Assembly: GCF_009908285.1 (NCBI RefSeq)
Contig: NZ_JAAARM010000006.1
Location: 186,001-250,000, forward strand
Direction: 5' to 3'
From: Pseudomonas sp. Fl4BN1
GTDB lineage: Bacteria > Pseudomonadota > Gammaproteobacteria > Pseudomonadales > Pseudomonadaceae
DNA: 64,000 nt
Below are positions 25,606 to 38,596 of this stretch, in pieces (the first letter of the stretch is position 1; each line of letters starts with the position of its first letter). Under the pieces are notes generated by a model that saw only the letters and a program-made list of their open reading frames with translations, was not told where the DNA came from and searched no databases. Made by a program: the position numbers and the translations under genes.

Positions 25606-27093
25606 ATGCCTGACTCATCGCAACTCGTCATCGGTGCCGGCCTCGACGGCCTGCCGATCGCCCAGGCCATGCGCCTGGCCAACCGCCACGGCCTGGTGGC
25701 GGGCGCCACCGGTACCGGCAAGACCGTCACCTTGCAGCGTCTGGCGGAGGCCTTCAGTGATGCCGGGGTGGCGGTGTTCGCCGCGGATATCAAAGGCGAC
25801 CTGTGCGGTCTGGGGGCTGCGGGAAATCCCCAAGGCAAGGTTGCCGAGCGGATCGCCGGCATGCCCTGGCTTGAATACAAGCCGCAGGCGTATCCGGTGA
25901 CGCTGTGGGATATCCATGGGCAATCCGGTCATCCCTTGCGCACCACCTTGAGTGAAATGGGGCCGTTGCTGCTGGGCAGTTTGCTGGAGCTCACCGACAG
26001 TCAGCAGTCGGCGCTGTATGCGGCGTTCAAGGTGGCGGACCGCGAGGGTTTGTTGTTGCTGGACCTGAAGGACCTCAAGGCGCTGCTCAATCACCTCAAG
26101 GACAATCCGCAACTGCTGGGGGATGACTCGGCGTTGATGACCACCGGTTCCAGTCAGGCCCTGTTGCGGCGCCTGGCGACCCTGGAGCAGCAAGGGGCCG
26201 AGGCATTGTTTGGTGAGCCGGCGCTGCAGTTGGAGGATATCCTGCAACCGGCTGCAGATGGCCGTGGGCGGATTCATCTATTGGATGCCAGCCGCTTGGT
26301 GCATGAGGCGCCGAAAGTCTACGCGACCTTCCTTTTATGGCTGCTGGCTGAACTGTTCGAGCAATTGCCGGAGCGCGGTGATGCGGACAAGCCTTTGCTG
26401 GCGCTGTTTTTCGATGAGGCGCACCTGCTGTTCGCCGGCACTCCAAAGGCCCTGCAGGATCGGTTGGAGCAAGTGGTGCGGCTGATTCGTTCCAAGGGTG
26501 TAGGGGTGTATTTCGTCACCCAGTCGCCGAGCGATCTGCCGGACGATGTGCTGGCGCAACTGGGGTTGCGTATCCAGCATGGCTTGCGGGCGTTTACCGC
26601 CAAGGAGCAGAAGTCCTTGCGCGCCGTAGCGGAGGGTTTCCGGCCCAACCCGGCTTTTGATGCGCTGTCGGTACTCACCGAATTGGGCATCGGCGAGGCA
26701 CTGGTGGGCACCTTGCAGGACAAGGGCACGCCGGAGATGGTCCAGCGGGTACTGGTGGCGCCGCCGCAATCGCGGATCGGGCCGCTGACCGAAGCCGAGC
26801 GCCAGGCCCTGATCGCCAGTTCGCCGTTGCTGGGACGCTATGACAAACCTATCGATCGCGAGTCAGCCTACGAAGTGTTGATGGGGCGCAAGGAGCTGGC
26901 GCCGGAGGTTCAGTCAGCACCTGGCAAGCCGGTGGTTGAAGAACCGAGCCTGGCTGACCGGGCAGGTGAGTTCCTTGGTACCGCAGCCGGACAGGCACTG
27001 AAATCGGCGATGCGCCAGGCGGCCAATCAGTTGGGCCGGCAATTGGTGCGAGGCCTGATGGGCTCGTTGCTGGGGGGCAACAAGCGTCGCTGA
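25606..27093 (+). CDS. HerA-like ATPase, DUF853 family
   Basis: Cytoplasmic P-loop ATPase of 495 residues related to HerA/FtsK translocases. Walker A is GATGTGKTVTLQR, Walker B LLALFFDEAHLLF, and the arginine-finger region follows in RGVGVYFVTQ-like sequence (SKGVGVYFVTQSPSDLP). The C-terminal 80 residues are Ala/Gly/Gln-rich. ATG 25606 follows AGGGGTG. The biological role is unknown; it matches PA4308 in the pct region. No nuclease partner such as NurA is encoded nearby. Confidence 0.88.
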   Translation: MPDSSQLVIGAGLDGLPIAQAMRLANRHGLVAGATGTGKTVTLQRLAEAFSDAGVAVFAADIKGDLCGLGAAGNPQGKVAERIAGMPWLEYKPQAYPVTLWDIHGQSGHPLRTTLSEMGPLLLGSLLELTDSQQSALYAAFKVADREGLLLLDLKDLKALLNHLKDNPQLLGDDSALMTTGSSQALLRRLATLEQQGAEALFGEPALQLEDILQPAADGRGRIHLLDASRLVHEAPKVYATFLLWLLAELFEQLPERGDADKPLLALFFDEAHLLFAGTPKALQDRLEQVVRLIRSKGVGVYFVTQSPSDLPDDVLAQLGLRIQHGLRAFTAKEQKSLRAVAEGFRPNPAFDALSVLTELGIGEALVGTLQDKGTPEMVQRVLVAPPQSRIGPLTEAERQALIASSPLLGRYDKPIDRESAYEVLMGRKELAPEVQSAPGKPVVEEPSLADRAGEFLGTAAGQALKSAMRQAANQLGRQLVRGLMGSLLGGNKRR

Positions 27094-27108
27094 AGCGTAG
27101 AGACCGAG

Positions 27109-27564
27109 TCAGCCCCGTGGTTTGGCGTGGCTGGCCAGGCGCTCCAGGGCTGCGCGCAGATTGGGATCGGTGATGCCGTCGGCGGTGGCCTGGATGGTTG
27201 CGGCGGCGTTGTTGGACAGATCCATGGTGTTTCCCACCACTCGGTGCTGGACCGTGGGTGGTTGGACCTTGAATAGAATGCGCGTCAGATTGCTGAACTC
27301 GTTGAACTCCTGCAATTGGCGTTGCAGGCGTTTTTGCTGATAGCGCAGGCGAGTGGCCCAATGGCCATCGGTGACGATCAGCAACAGGTTGCCTTCACGC
27401 CAGGAAGCGACGTGGCAATGTTCGCGAGCCGCCGGCTGCAACTGGCTCTCCAGCAAACGCTGCAGATGCGCCAGGCGCTGGGCGTGGCCGAAAATAGCTT
27501 TCAGGGGCTTGGCTTCGCGAAGAAGAACGGCGGGTGCACGTGCCGTAAGGGGGCGAAATGCCAT
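27109..27564 (-). CDS. dciA: DciA, replicative helicase loader (DUF721)
   Basis: Loads the replicative helicase DnaB at initiation in bacteria lacking DnaC. 151 residues with an N-terminal KH-like DUF721 domain (LVRDGHWATRLRYQ-type: TDGHWATRLRYQQKRLQ) and a less ordered C-terminal tail. Position next to secA matches PA4405/PA4403. Its end is 15 bp from the convergent HerA-like gene. Confidence 0.88.
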   Translation of the reverse strand: MAFRPLTARAPAVLLREAKPLKAIFGHAQRLAHLQRLLESQLQPAAREHCHVASWREGNLLLIVTDGHWATRLRYQQKRLQRQLQEFNEFSNLTRILFKVQPPTVQHRVVGNTMDLSNNAAATIQATADGITDPNLRAALERLASHAKPRG

Positions 27565-27886
27565 GATCAGAAACCTGAAGTTACAGAGCCGCCATGGTAG
27601 CAGAAAGCGCCCGGGACACCGGGCTCATCGCTTTTTCGTACTCTGACTAATTTCTGGCCCTTTGCTGATCGTAATCATTAACTTCTGTGGCGAATGGGCT
27701 TGAAGTTCAGCCAAAAGCCCTTATTTTAAGTGAGCCCCGTCACAGCGCTGTGCCAGCATCGTGGAATAACGCCACTTTCCTCACCATCGTTTCCGGGTAG
27801 AATGCTCGTTCGCATGCGGCCATGAGGGCTGCTCGGGCGAGTCACGGGGCCGCCCTCCAACCCTACGTGTGGAAGATCCTGCCGAT
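27565..27886. other. Divergent dciA/secA intergenic region
   Basis: A 322-bp gap carrying the secA leader. A TAGAAT box at about 27797 could be a -10 element. GCGGCC and GGCCGC flank about 26 nt near 27817-27855 and could form a leader hairpin. There is no secM-like ORF. Confidence 0.45.
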
Positions 27887-30628
<2,742 letters not shown>

Positions 30629-30655
30629 GGTCCTCGCCGGACACTGAAACATCCG

Positions 30656-30688
30656 CGCCGTGACGGCATCAGCCGTCGCGGCGTTTTT
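30656..30688 (+). terminator. secA terminator
   Basis: CGCCGTGACGGC-atca-GCCGTCGCGGCG, with one G-T wobble, followed by five T. Confidence 0.85.
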
Positions 30689-30748
30689 CCATTTGCGACA
30701 CCGTCTTTTGTGACGACGGTGCAGAGATCTGATAAGAGGAGCGCATTC

Positions 30749-31966
30749 ATGGCTGTTGGTCTTGGTCCTTTGCCAACGTTGCACCCGGTTGCCGGTTTCG
30801 AACTCGGTATCGCTTCGGCCGGCATCAAGCGCCCGGGGCGCAAGGATGTGGTAGTCATGCGTTGTGCCGAAGGCTCAACGGTGGCGGGGGTATTCACCCT
30901 CAATGCGTTCTGCGCCGCACCGGTGATCCTGGCCAAGCAGCGTGTGCAGGGCCCAGTGCGTTATTTGCTGACCAACACCGGTAATGCCAATGCCGGCACC
31001 GGCGAGCCAGGCCTGGCCGCTGCGACCCGTACCTGCGCCAAACTGGCTGAGCTGACCGGGGTCGATGTCAACGCCGTGCTGCCGTATTCCACCGGGGTGA
31101 TCGGCGAGCCGCTGCCGGTAGAGAAAATCGAAGGTGCCCTGCAAGCCGCGCTGGATGATTTGTCCGTCGACAACTGGGCCGCTGCCGCTACCGGGATCAT
31201 GACCACCGACACCCTGCCCAAGGGCGCCAGCCGCCAGTTCCAGCATGAGGGTGTGACCATCACCGTGACGGGCATCAGCAAGGGCGCGGGGATGATCCGC
31301 CCGAACATGGCGACCATGCTCGGTTATATCGCCACGGACGCCAAAGTCTCCCGAGAGGTGCTGCAGAACCTGTTGCTGGACGGTGCCAACAAGTCCTTCA
31401 ACCGCATCACCATCGACGGCGATACCTCGACCAACGACTGCTGCATGCTGATCGCCACCGGCCAGGCCAAGTTGCCGCAAATCACCGAGGCCAAGGGCCC
31501 GCTATTCAGTGCTCTGAAGCAGGCGGTGTTCGAGGTCTGCATGGAAGTGGCCCAGGCCATCGTCCGTGATGGTGAAGGCGCGACCAAGTTCGTCACCGTT
31601 GAAGTCAACGGCGGCGGCACTCACCAGGAGTGCCTGGATGTGGGCTACACCGTGGCCCACTCGCCGCTGATCAAGACCGCGCTGTTCGCTTCCGATCCGA
31701 ACTGGGGCCGGATCCTGGCTGCCGTCGGCCGTGCCGGCGTGCCAGATCTGGATGTCAGCAAGATCGATGTGTTCCTCGGTGAAGTCTGCATCGCCAGCCG
31801 TGGCGCGCGGGCTGCCAGCTATACCGAAGCCCAGGGCGCAGCGGTGATGCAGCAGGAAGAAATCACCATCCGTATTGAGTTGGGTCGCGGCGCTTGCAGC
31901 GAAACCATCTGGACTACCGACCTGTCTCACGAATACGTGAAGATCAACGCTGAATACCGTACCTAA
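30749..31966 (+). CDS. argJ: Glutamate N-acetyltransferase / amino-acid acetyltransferase ArgJ
   Basis: Recycles the acetyl group in arginine synthesis by moving it from N-acetylornithine to glutamate. 405 residues. The self-cleavage site that generates the N-terminal nucleophilic Thr is in ATGIMTTDTLPKG. AGAGGAG precedes ATG 30749; an in-frame ATG at 30710 is less likely. It follows secA, as in PA4403/PA4402. Confidence 0.97.
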   Translation: MAVGLGPLPTLHPVAGFELGIASAGIKRPGRKDVVVMRCAEGSTVAGVFTLNAFCAAPVILAKQRVQGPVRYLLTNTGNANAGTGEPGLAAATRTCAKLAELTGVDVNAVLPYSTGVIGEPLPVEKIEGALQAALDDLSVDNWAAAATGIMTTDTLPKGASRQFQHEGVTITVTGISKGAGMIRPNMATMLGYIATDAKVSREVLQNLLLDGANKSFNRITIDGDTSTNDCCMLIATGQAKLPQITEAKGPLFSALKQAVFEVCMEVAQAIVRDGEGATKFVTVEVNGGGTHQECLDVGYTVAHSPLIKTALFASDPNWGRILAAVGRAGVPDLDVSKIDVFLGEVCIASRGARAASYTEAQGAAVMQQEEITIRIELGRGACSETIWTTDLSHEYVKINAEYRT

Positions 31967-31997
31967 TCAGGTGCCAGCAGGCCGGCTTCACAGCCCT

Positions 31998-32023
31998 TGT
32001 AGGAGTTGGCTTGCAGGCGAGGC
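31998..32023. repeat. Degenerate REP half-element
   Basis: TGTAGGAGTTGGCTTGCAGG resembles the Pseudomonas REP core (TGTAGGAGC-type, GGCTTGCNNGCGA) but lacks a clean palindrome. It lies between argJ and the Nudix-ThiE gene. Confidence 0.5.
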
Positions 32024-32082
32024 GGTAGTCAATGGCGGGCCGGCAAGGCCCGGCTGAATTCTGGATCAAAGGAAGCAGTGCG

Positions 32083-33027
32083 GTGAAACGAGTACATGTG
32101 GCTGCGGCCGTTATCCGGGATGCCAGTGGCAAGATCCTGATTGCCCGGCGTGCCGATACCCAGCATCAAGGGGGCTTGTGGGAGTTTCCCGGAGGCAAGG
32201 TCGAGTCCGGGGAGACGGTGCAAGCCGCACTGGCTCGCGAGCTGCAGGAAGAGCTGGGGATTGTCGTGTTGACGGCGCGTCCGCTGATCAAGGTGCAGCA
32301 CGATTATCCGGACAAGCAGGTATTGCTGGATGTCTGGGAGGTGTCGGCGTTCACTGGGGAGCCCCACGGCGTCGAAGGGCAGCCCTTGGCCTGGGTCAGC
32401 TCGCGTGAACTACCTGACTACCAATTCCCTGCGGCCAATCAGCCGATTGTCGCTGCGGCTTGTCTACCGGCCCACTATCTGATTACTCCCGAAGGTCTGG
32501 AAACCCCGACCTTGCTGCGTGGCATGCAGAAAGCCATTGCCCAGGGCAGCAAGCTGATTCAGTTGCGTGCTCCCGGCGGCTACGATCCGCAATACCGCGA
32601 CCTGGCGGTGGATGCCGTGGGGCTGTGTGCCGGCAAGGCACAACTGATGCTCAAGGGACCGTTCGAGTGGCTGGGGGATTTCCCTTCAGCGGGTTGGCAC
32701 ATTACCTCGTCGCAGTTGCGCAAGTACGCCAGTGCCGGGCGTCCCTTCGGCAAGGATCGCTGGTTGGCGGCCTCCTGTCATGACGCCGAGGAGTTGTCCC
32801 TGGCGCAGCAGATGGATGTCGACTTCGTGACCCTGTCCCCGGTGCAGCCGACCCAGACCCATCCCGATGCCCAGGCGTTGGGCTGGGAGCAGGCCGCACA
32901 GTTGATCAGCGGCTTCAACAAGCCGGTGTATCTACTGGGTGGCGTGGGTCCGGCCGAATGTCAGCAAGCCTGGGCCGCAGGTGCCCAGGGCGTGGCGGGA
33001 ATCCGCGCCTTCTGGCCGCAGGACTGA
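32083..33027 (+). CDS. Nudix hydrolase-thiamine phosphate synthase-like fusion (MutT/ThiE)
   Basis: Bifunctional-looking protein of 314 residues. The N-terminal 130 residues form a MutT-type Nudix domain with the full box GGKVESGETVQAALARELQEEL, probably cleaning 8-oxo-dGTP. The C-terminal half (about 140-314) is a TIM-barrel domain of the ThiE/TenI type, recognisable from KLIQLRAPG, DFVTLSPVQPTQTHP and VYLLGGVGPAE. The ThiE phosphate and pyrimidine residues are only partly kept, so TMP synthase activity is doubtful. The start is GTG 32083 with AGGAAG before it. Confidence 0.9.
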   Translation: MKRVHVAAAVIRDASGKILIARRADTQHQGGLWEFPGGKVESGETVQAALARELQEELGIVVLTARPLIKVQHDYPDKQVLLDVWEVSAFTGEPHGVEGQPLAWVSSRELPDYQFPAANQPIVAAACLPAHYLITPEGLETPTLLRGMQKAIAQGSKLIQLRAPGGYDPQYRDLAVDAVGLCAGKAQLMLKGPFEWLGDFPSAGWHITSSQLRKYASAGRPFGKDRWLAASCHDAEELSLAQQMDVDFVTLSPVQPTQTHPDAQALGWEQAAQLISGFNKPVYLLGGVGPAECQQAWAAGAQGVAGIRAFWPQD

Positions 33028-33037
33028 AAGCCCCCTC

Positions 33038-33130
33038 TGTGTAGGCTCCGGCTTGCCAGCGAAGGCGTCACCCAGGTGCACGCCAGGCTCAAGGGCTCTT
33101 TTGCTGGCAAGTCGGCTCCCTTGGTCGCAG
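33038..33130. repeat. REPIN: inverted pair of REP sequences
   Basis: A left arm around 33041-33067 (GTAGGCTCCGGCTTGCCAGC) and an inverted right arm around 33099-33119 (TTGCTGGCAAGTCGGCTCC), separated by about 30 nt, between two convergent genes. This is the typical doublet arrangement of mobile REPs in the P. fluorescens group. Confidence 0.75.
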
Positions 33131-33136
33131 GTACAG

Positions 33137-33712
33137 TCAAGGTTTGGCGGCAGCTTGCCAGAGGATTTCAGCAATCCCCTGGCGCTTGGCAATCAGGCGC
33201 GCCGCTACAAACAGCAAGTCCGACAGGCGATTGATGTAGGCCAGCCCGACGCCTTGCAACGGTTCGACGGCATTCAGGTGCTGGCAGCGACGTTCAGTGC
33301 TGCGCGCCAGGCTGCGGCAGACATGGGCCTGGGCAATCAGTGCCGAACCACCGGGCAGAATGAAATTCTCCAGCGGCCCCAATTCCTCGTTCCACACATC
33401 GATGGCCGCCTCCAGGCGTTCCACCTCGGCGTTATTGAGTGCCTGGTACACCGGCATTGCCAGTTCGCCCCCCAGGTCGAACAGCCGATGTTGGCATGGC
33501 GCCAATACCTCGCTCACCTCCTTGAGCCCGGGGCAGGTTGCGCTCTGCTCGGCCAACCCGGCCAAGAGCAACCCCAGTTGGCTGTTCAGGCTATCGACCT
33601 CACCAATGGCCTCCACCCGCGGGTGATCCTTGGGCACTCGGCGGCCGTCTCCCAGCCCGGTTTCGCCTTTGTCGCCGGTTCGGGTGTAAATCTTCGACAA
33701 GCGAAAACCCAT
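33137..33712 (-). CDS. Cob(I)alamin adenosyltransferase, PduO type
   Basis: Transfers adenosyl from ATP to cob(I)alamin. 191 residues. The nucleotide loop is YTRTGDKGETGLGDG at the N-terminus. Other family residues are in VDSLNSQLG, and in the later helix CRSLARSTERRC. It is the third gene of panE-kinase-this, 2 bp after the kinase. I see no cobalamin riboswitch upstream. Confidence 0.93.
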   Translation of the reverse strand: MGFRLSKIYTRTGDKGETGLGDGRRVPKDHPRVEAIGEVDSLNSQLGLLLAGLAEQSATCPGLKEVSEVLAPCQHRLFDLGGELAMPVYQALNNAEVERLEAAIDVWNEELGPLENFILPGGSALIAQAHVCRSLARSTERRCQHLNAVEPLQGVGLAYINRLSDLLFVAARLIAKRQGIAEILWQAAAKP

Positions 33713-33714
33713 GC

Positions 33715-35751
33715 TTAGTTCTCCAGTGGTAGGGGTTCTTGAATCAGCGGCTGGCTGCTGGCCAGGGGCAGACGCAAGGTGAAGCAGGTGCCCTGGCCCC
33801 GGGTCGACTGCACTTCCATCTGCCCCTTGTGATTGTTGGTGATGATGAAATACGACACCGACAAGCCGAGCCCGGTGCCCTGGCCGATCTCCTTGGTGGT
33901 GAAGAAGGGTTCGAAGGTGCGTTTGCGCACGCTCTCGCTCATGCCGATGCCGTTGTCTTCCACCTGGATTTCCGCCCAGGGCGGATTTAGTTTGGTGCGC
34001 AGGATAATTCGTCCCGGTTCACTGTCGTCATCGCGCTGGTGGATCGCCTGGGCGGCGTTCTTCAGGAGGTTGAGCAGCACCTGTTCCAGTTCATTGGCGG
34101 TGCCGGGAACCGGTCCCAGGTTCGGGTCGAATTGGCGGATGATCGCCTGGCCCTTGAAGTCGAAACCAATGGCCAGGTCGAAGTCGTTGCTGGCGATTTC
34201 CACGGCCTGGTCGATCAGTGCCGGCAGGTCGCAGGGGGCCATCTGCCGATTGCTGCGCCGGCTGAAGCTGAGCATATGGGTGACGATCTTCGCCGCCCGG
34301 GCGCCGGCTTGTTGAATGCCGTCCAGCAACAGGGGGACCTCACGGCTTTCCAGGTAACGATTGACGGTTTGCAGCTCGACGCCGATCTGTTGCGCGTGTT
34401 CGAGGTTCTTCGGCAGTTCGGGGGACAGCCGTCGGCGAATGTTCTGCACGTTGTGCAGGATCGCTCCCAGCGGGTTGTTGATTTCGTGGGCCATGCCCGC
34501 TGCGAGGCCACCGACCGAGAGCATTTTCTCCGACTGCACCATCATTTCTTCCAGGGACAGGCGCTGGGTGATGTCGTCGATACGGATCACCACCCCGCGT
34601 CCGGCGCCGCCCATCAATGGGTAGAAGGTCAGGGCGTAGTGCTTGGGCTCCTCATCCTTGAACCAGGTGACCCGCTCGACCTTGGTCACCGTGTGTTGCT
34701 CGACGGTTTCCTTGAGTTGCGGCAGGAACGGCTTGAGCGGTTCGAAAGCGAGGAAGATCGGCTGGTTCAGGGCTTCGTCGAGCCGGGTGCCGGACAGGGC
34801 GCTGGCTTCCTGGTTCCACTGAGTGACATACAGTTGCTCATCCAGGGCGATCAGCGCCGAGGGCATGGAGTCGATGATGCTGTTGAGGTAGTTCTGGAAA
34901 CCGGTGAGTTTCTTCTCGATCTTGCTGCGCACCTGGACTTCCAGTTCCAGCTTGCGGTTGGTGTGACGGGTCTCTTCCGCCAATCCCTGGGCCTGGTCGT
35001 AGGCTGCCTGGGAGTCATCCCGGGCGCGCTTGAGCTGTTGCTCCCGGGCTTCGATGCGCGACAGCATGGTGTTGAAGGCCTCCGCCAGGCTGCCGATTTC
35101 ATCGTGGTTGCCGCGGGCCGCGCGCAGGGAGTAGTTCTCCTCGCGGGTTACCTGGCGTGACAGTTCTTCGAGTTGATGAATCGGTTGGGTGATCAGGCGC
35201 TTGATCTGCCGGGCAATGACCAGCCACAGAAGCACGCTGAAAATCAGGATTCCCAGGCTCGCGGTGAGGGTGCCGGTATAGAACGCCATCGGCAGTTCAC
35301 TGGTGGCCACCAGTAGCAGGTGCCCAGGTGCCTGGCCTGGGCGGGGCAGGGAGATCACCTGGTTGCTGCGAAACTCGGTCAGTTGCCAGGCTTCGATGTG
35401 CCGGTAGCGCTCCGGCAGCTTGAGATGTTCACCGTGCTGCAGTTGAGCCAGGCGCATGCCTTTGCCGTCATAGACAGCTGCCGCTCGCAAGGGCGAATAG
35501 CTGTCGAGCTCATGGAGCAGCTTTTCTGCATCTTCGGGGGAGTCCAGGGCCTGCAGCGCCAGGGTCGGGTTGGATACCAGCCGGCCAATAGTCTGCAGGG
35601 CCTGGGGCGCCATGCTTTCCTGGGAGATCCAGTAGGCAGCGCTGATAAACGTCAGGTTGGCGACCAGCAGCACGGTAGTCAGCAGGACAAGCAGGGCAGC
35701 CAGGAGCTTTTGGCCCACGGGCAGGTTTTCGAGGCGCTGGCGCAATGGCAT
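33715..35751 (-). CDS. Sensor histidine kinase (PA4398-like)
   Basis: Membrane kinase of 678 residues with no response regulator gene beside it. TM1 about 15-38, a periplasmic region of about 130 residues, TM2 about 165-185 (GILIFSVLLWLVIA), HAMP about 190-240, a long coiled coil, a PAS domain about 290-400, the phospho-acceptor box AAGMAHEINNPLGAIL and an ATPase domain with LLNLLKNAAQAIH and GTGLGLSVSYFI. In P. aeruginosa a kinase at this location (PA4398) is linked to swarming and biofilm behaviour. It is expressed with panE and the adenosyltransferase. Confidence 0.93.
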   Translation of the reverse strand: MPLRQRLENLPVGQKLLAALLVLLTTVLLVANLTFISAAYWISQESMAPQALQTIGRLVSNPTLALQALDSPEDAEKLLHELDSYSPLRAAAVYDGKGMRLAQLQHGEHLKLPERYRHIEAWQLTEFRSNQVISLPRPGQAPGHLLLVATSELPMAFYTGTLTASLGILIFSVLLWLVIARQIKRLITQPIHQLEELSRQVTREENYSLRAARGNHDEIGSLAEAFNTMLSRIEAREQQLKRARDDSQAAYDQAQGLAEETRHTNRKLELEVQVRSKIEKKLTGFQNYLNSIIDSMPSALIALDEQLYVTQWNQEASALSGTRLDEALNQPIFLAFEPLKPFLPQLKETVEQHTVTKVERVTWFKDEEPKHYALTFYPLMGGAGRGVVIRIDDITQRLSLEEMMVQSEKMLSVGGLAAGMAHEINNPLGAILHNVQNIRRRLSPELPKNLEHAQQIGVELQTVNRYLESREVPLLLDGIQQAGARAAKIVTHMLSFSRRSNRQMAPCDLPALIDQAVEIASNDFDLAIGFDFKGQAIIRQFDPNLGPVPGTANELEQVLLNLLKNAAQAIHQRDDDSEPGRIILRTKLNPPWAEIQVEDNGIGMSESVRKRTFEPFFTTKEIGQGTGLGLSVSYFIITNNHKGQMEVQSTRGQGTCFTLRLPLASSQPLIQEPLPLEN

Positions 35752-35796
35752 CGGCTGTATCGCAGGAAATGAGCAAGTGGGCAGCGTAGCCGCTGC

Positions 35797-36840
<1,044 letters not shown>

Positions 36841-36857
36841 TTATTTGGAGAGATTAC

Positions 36858-37343
36858 ATGCCGTCGTTTGACGTGGTATCCGAACTGGACAAGCACGAAG
36901 TCACCAACGCGGTGGAAAACGCCGTCAAGGAACTGGACCGTCGTTATGACTTGAAGGGCAAGGGCAGCTTCGAGTTCAAGGACAAGGACCTGACGGTCAA
37001 CCTGACCGCCGAAGCCGAATTCCAGTTGGAAGCAATGATCGAGATCCTCAAGCTGGCCTTGGTCAAGCGCAAGATCGACGTACAGTGCCTGGAAGTCAAA
37101 GATGCCTATGCCTCGGGCAAGGTGATGAAGCAGGAAGCGGTGCTCAAGGAAGGTATCGATAAAGAGCTGGCGAAGAAGATCGTCGCTCATATCAAGGACG
37201 CCAAGTTGAAGGTACAGGCCTCGATTCAAGGTGAGCAGGTACGGGTCACTGGCAAGAAACGTGACGACCTGCAAGAGGCCATCGCCGCGCTGCGTGCACA
37301 CGAGTTCGGCATGCCCCTGCAGTTCAACAACTTCCGCGATTGA
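36858..37343 (+). CDS. yajQ: YajQ-family nucleotide-binding protein
   Basis: Small two-domain protein of 161 residues; family members bind cyclic-di-GMP and RNA and act as transcription co-factors in Xanthomonas. It starts [19 protein letters not shown] and contains [13 protein letters not shown] and [20 protein letters not shown]. Excellent GGAGAG before ATG 36858. Matches PA4395. Confidence 0.96.
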   Translation: MPSFDVVSELDKHEVTNAVENAVKELDRRYDLKGKGSFEFKDKDLTVNLTAEAEFQLEAMIEILKLALVKRKIDVQCLEVKDAYASGKVMKQEAVLKEGIDKELAKKIVAHIKDAKLKVQASIQGEQVRVTGKKRDDLQEAIAALRAHEFGMPLQFNNFRD

Positions 37344-37479
37344 TCAGCTTCTCCGGGAACCTCTAGAACTTATTGGCGTCCGAGGCCGGAGGAATGGCAG
37401 AAACGATTGAGCCCCAATGGAGCCGGTCGTTCTGCCTGTCAGTCATGTACGCCGCAACCCCGGGAATCTGGAGAAATAG

Positions 37480-38322
37480 ATGGATTTGAACGCTGAAGTA
37501 GACAACCTGGTCCGAGCTTCCCAAGCCTGGATTCCAATGATCATGGAATACGGCAGCCGGGTGCTGCTGGCAGTGATCACCTTGGCCATCGGCTGGTGGC
37601 TGATCAACAGGCTGACCCACAAGGTGGGCAAGTTGCTGGCACTGCGCAATGCCGACATGGCGCTGCAAGGCTTTATCAGCAACCTGGCCAACGTCATTCT
37701 CAAAGTGCTGTTGATCGTCAGCGTAGCCTCGATGATCGGTGTTGAAACCACCTCTTTCGTGGCTGCGATCGGTGCTGCAGGCTTGGCGATCGGCCTGGCG
37801 CTGCAAGGCAGCCTGGCAAATTTCGCGGGTGGGGTATTGATCCTGTTGTTTCGCCCCTTTCGTATTGGTGACTTTATTGAAGCCCAAGGCATCAGCGGCA
37901 CCGTGGACAGTATTCAGATCTTCCACACCGTGCTGCGTACCGGTGACAACAAGACGGTGATTGTGCCTAACGGTAACCTGTCCAACGGCATCATCACCAA
38001 CTACAACCGTCAACCGACCCGCAGGGTGGTGTTCGACGTCGGTGTGAATTACGACGCGGACCTGCAGAAGGCCCGCGAGGTGCTGCTGGAGTTGGCCAAG
38101 GATGAACGCGTGCTGGCCGATCCTGCGCCGGTAGCGGTGGTGTCCACCCTGGGTGACAGTGCAATTACTCTTTCGCTGCGAGTCTGGGTCAAGACTGCGG
38201 ACTACTGGGATGTGATGTTCCATTTCAACGAGCTGTCTCGCGACCATCTGAAGGCTGCAGGGATTGATATTCCATTTCCGCAACGGGTGATTCGAGTCGT
38301 TCAGGAATCTGCCGTGCAATAA
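37480..38322 (+). CDS. mscS: Small-conductance mechanosensitive channel, MscS type
   Basis: Inner-membrane channel that relieves osmotic down-shock. 280 residues: three helices in the N-terminal third, with the pore helix GAAGLAIGLALQGSLANFAG and the following GVLILLFRPFRIGDFI, then the beta domain and the cytoplasmic alpha/beta domain. GGAGAA precedes ATG 37480. It follows yajQ, as PA4394 follows PA4395, and ends in a terminator. Confidence 0.96.
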   Translation: MDLNAEVDNLVRASQAWIPMIMEYGSRVLLAVITLAIGWWLINRLTHKVGKLLALRNADMALQGFISNLANVILKVLLIVSVASMIGVETTSFVAAIGAAGLAIGLALQGSLANFAGGVLILLFRPFRIGDFIEAQGISGTVDSIQIFHTVLRTGDNKTVIVPNGNLSNGIITNYNRQPTRRVVFDVGVNYDADLQKAREVLLELAKDERVLADPAPVAVVSTLGDSAITLSLRVWVKTADYWDVMFHFNELSRDHLKAAGIDIPFPQRVIRVVQESAVQ

Positions 38323-38366
38323 GTCAGTTTCATGACTTGGCCGTTCGGTCAGATAATGTTGTTCAA

Positions 38367-38397
38367 GACAAGGGGCTATCAGCCCCTTGTCTGTTTT
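38367..38397 (+). terminator. mscS terminator
   Basis: GACAAGGGGCT-atc-AGCCCCTTGTC followed by TGTTTT. Confidence 0.85.
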
Positions 38398-38520
38398 AAG
38401 TCCAGCCATTGGTAACTAGCAAGGCCTGCCTGGAGCCATTGATATCTACTAACAATAGCTGTTTACTTAGTTAGCTTGCTATTTGGTTTTGGGTTTCTTT
38501 CTGAAACTTCAAAGAGGCAT

Positions 38521-38554
38521 AAAAAAACCGCCACCCTGAATCAGGATGGCGGTT
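38521..38554 (-). terminator. Terminator of the porin gene
   Basis: AACCGCCACCCTGA-a-TCAGGATGGCGGTT (one mismatch) preceded by seven A, which give the T tail on the minus strand. Confidence 0.85.
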
Positions 38555-38596
38555 CTTATTAGAGCTGCGTGTTAGCGCATTCAGCTGAGCACTGAA

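Noticed and set aside
33713..33800. Cobalamin riboswitch for the adenosyltransferase
   Set aside because: The gene starts 2 bp after the kinase gene, leaving no leader.
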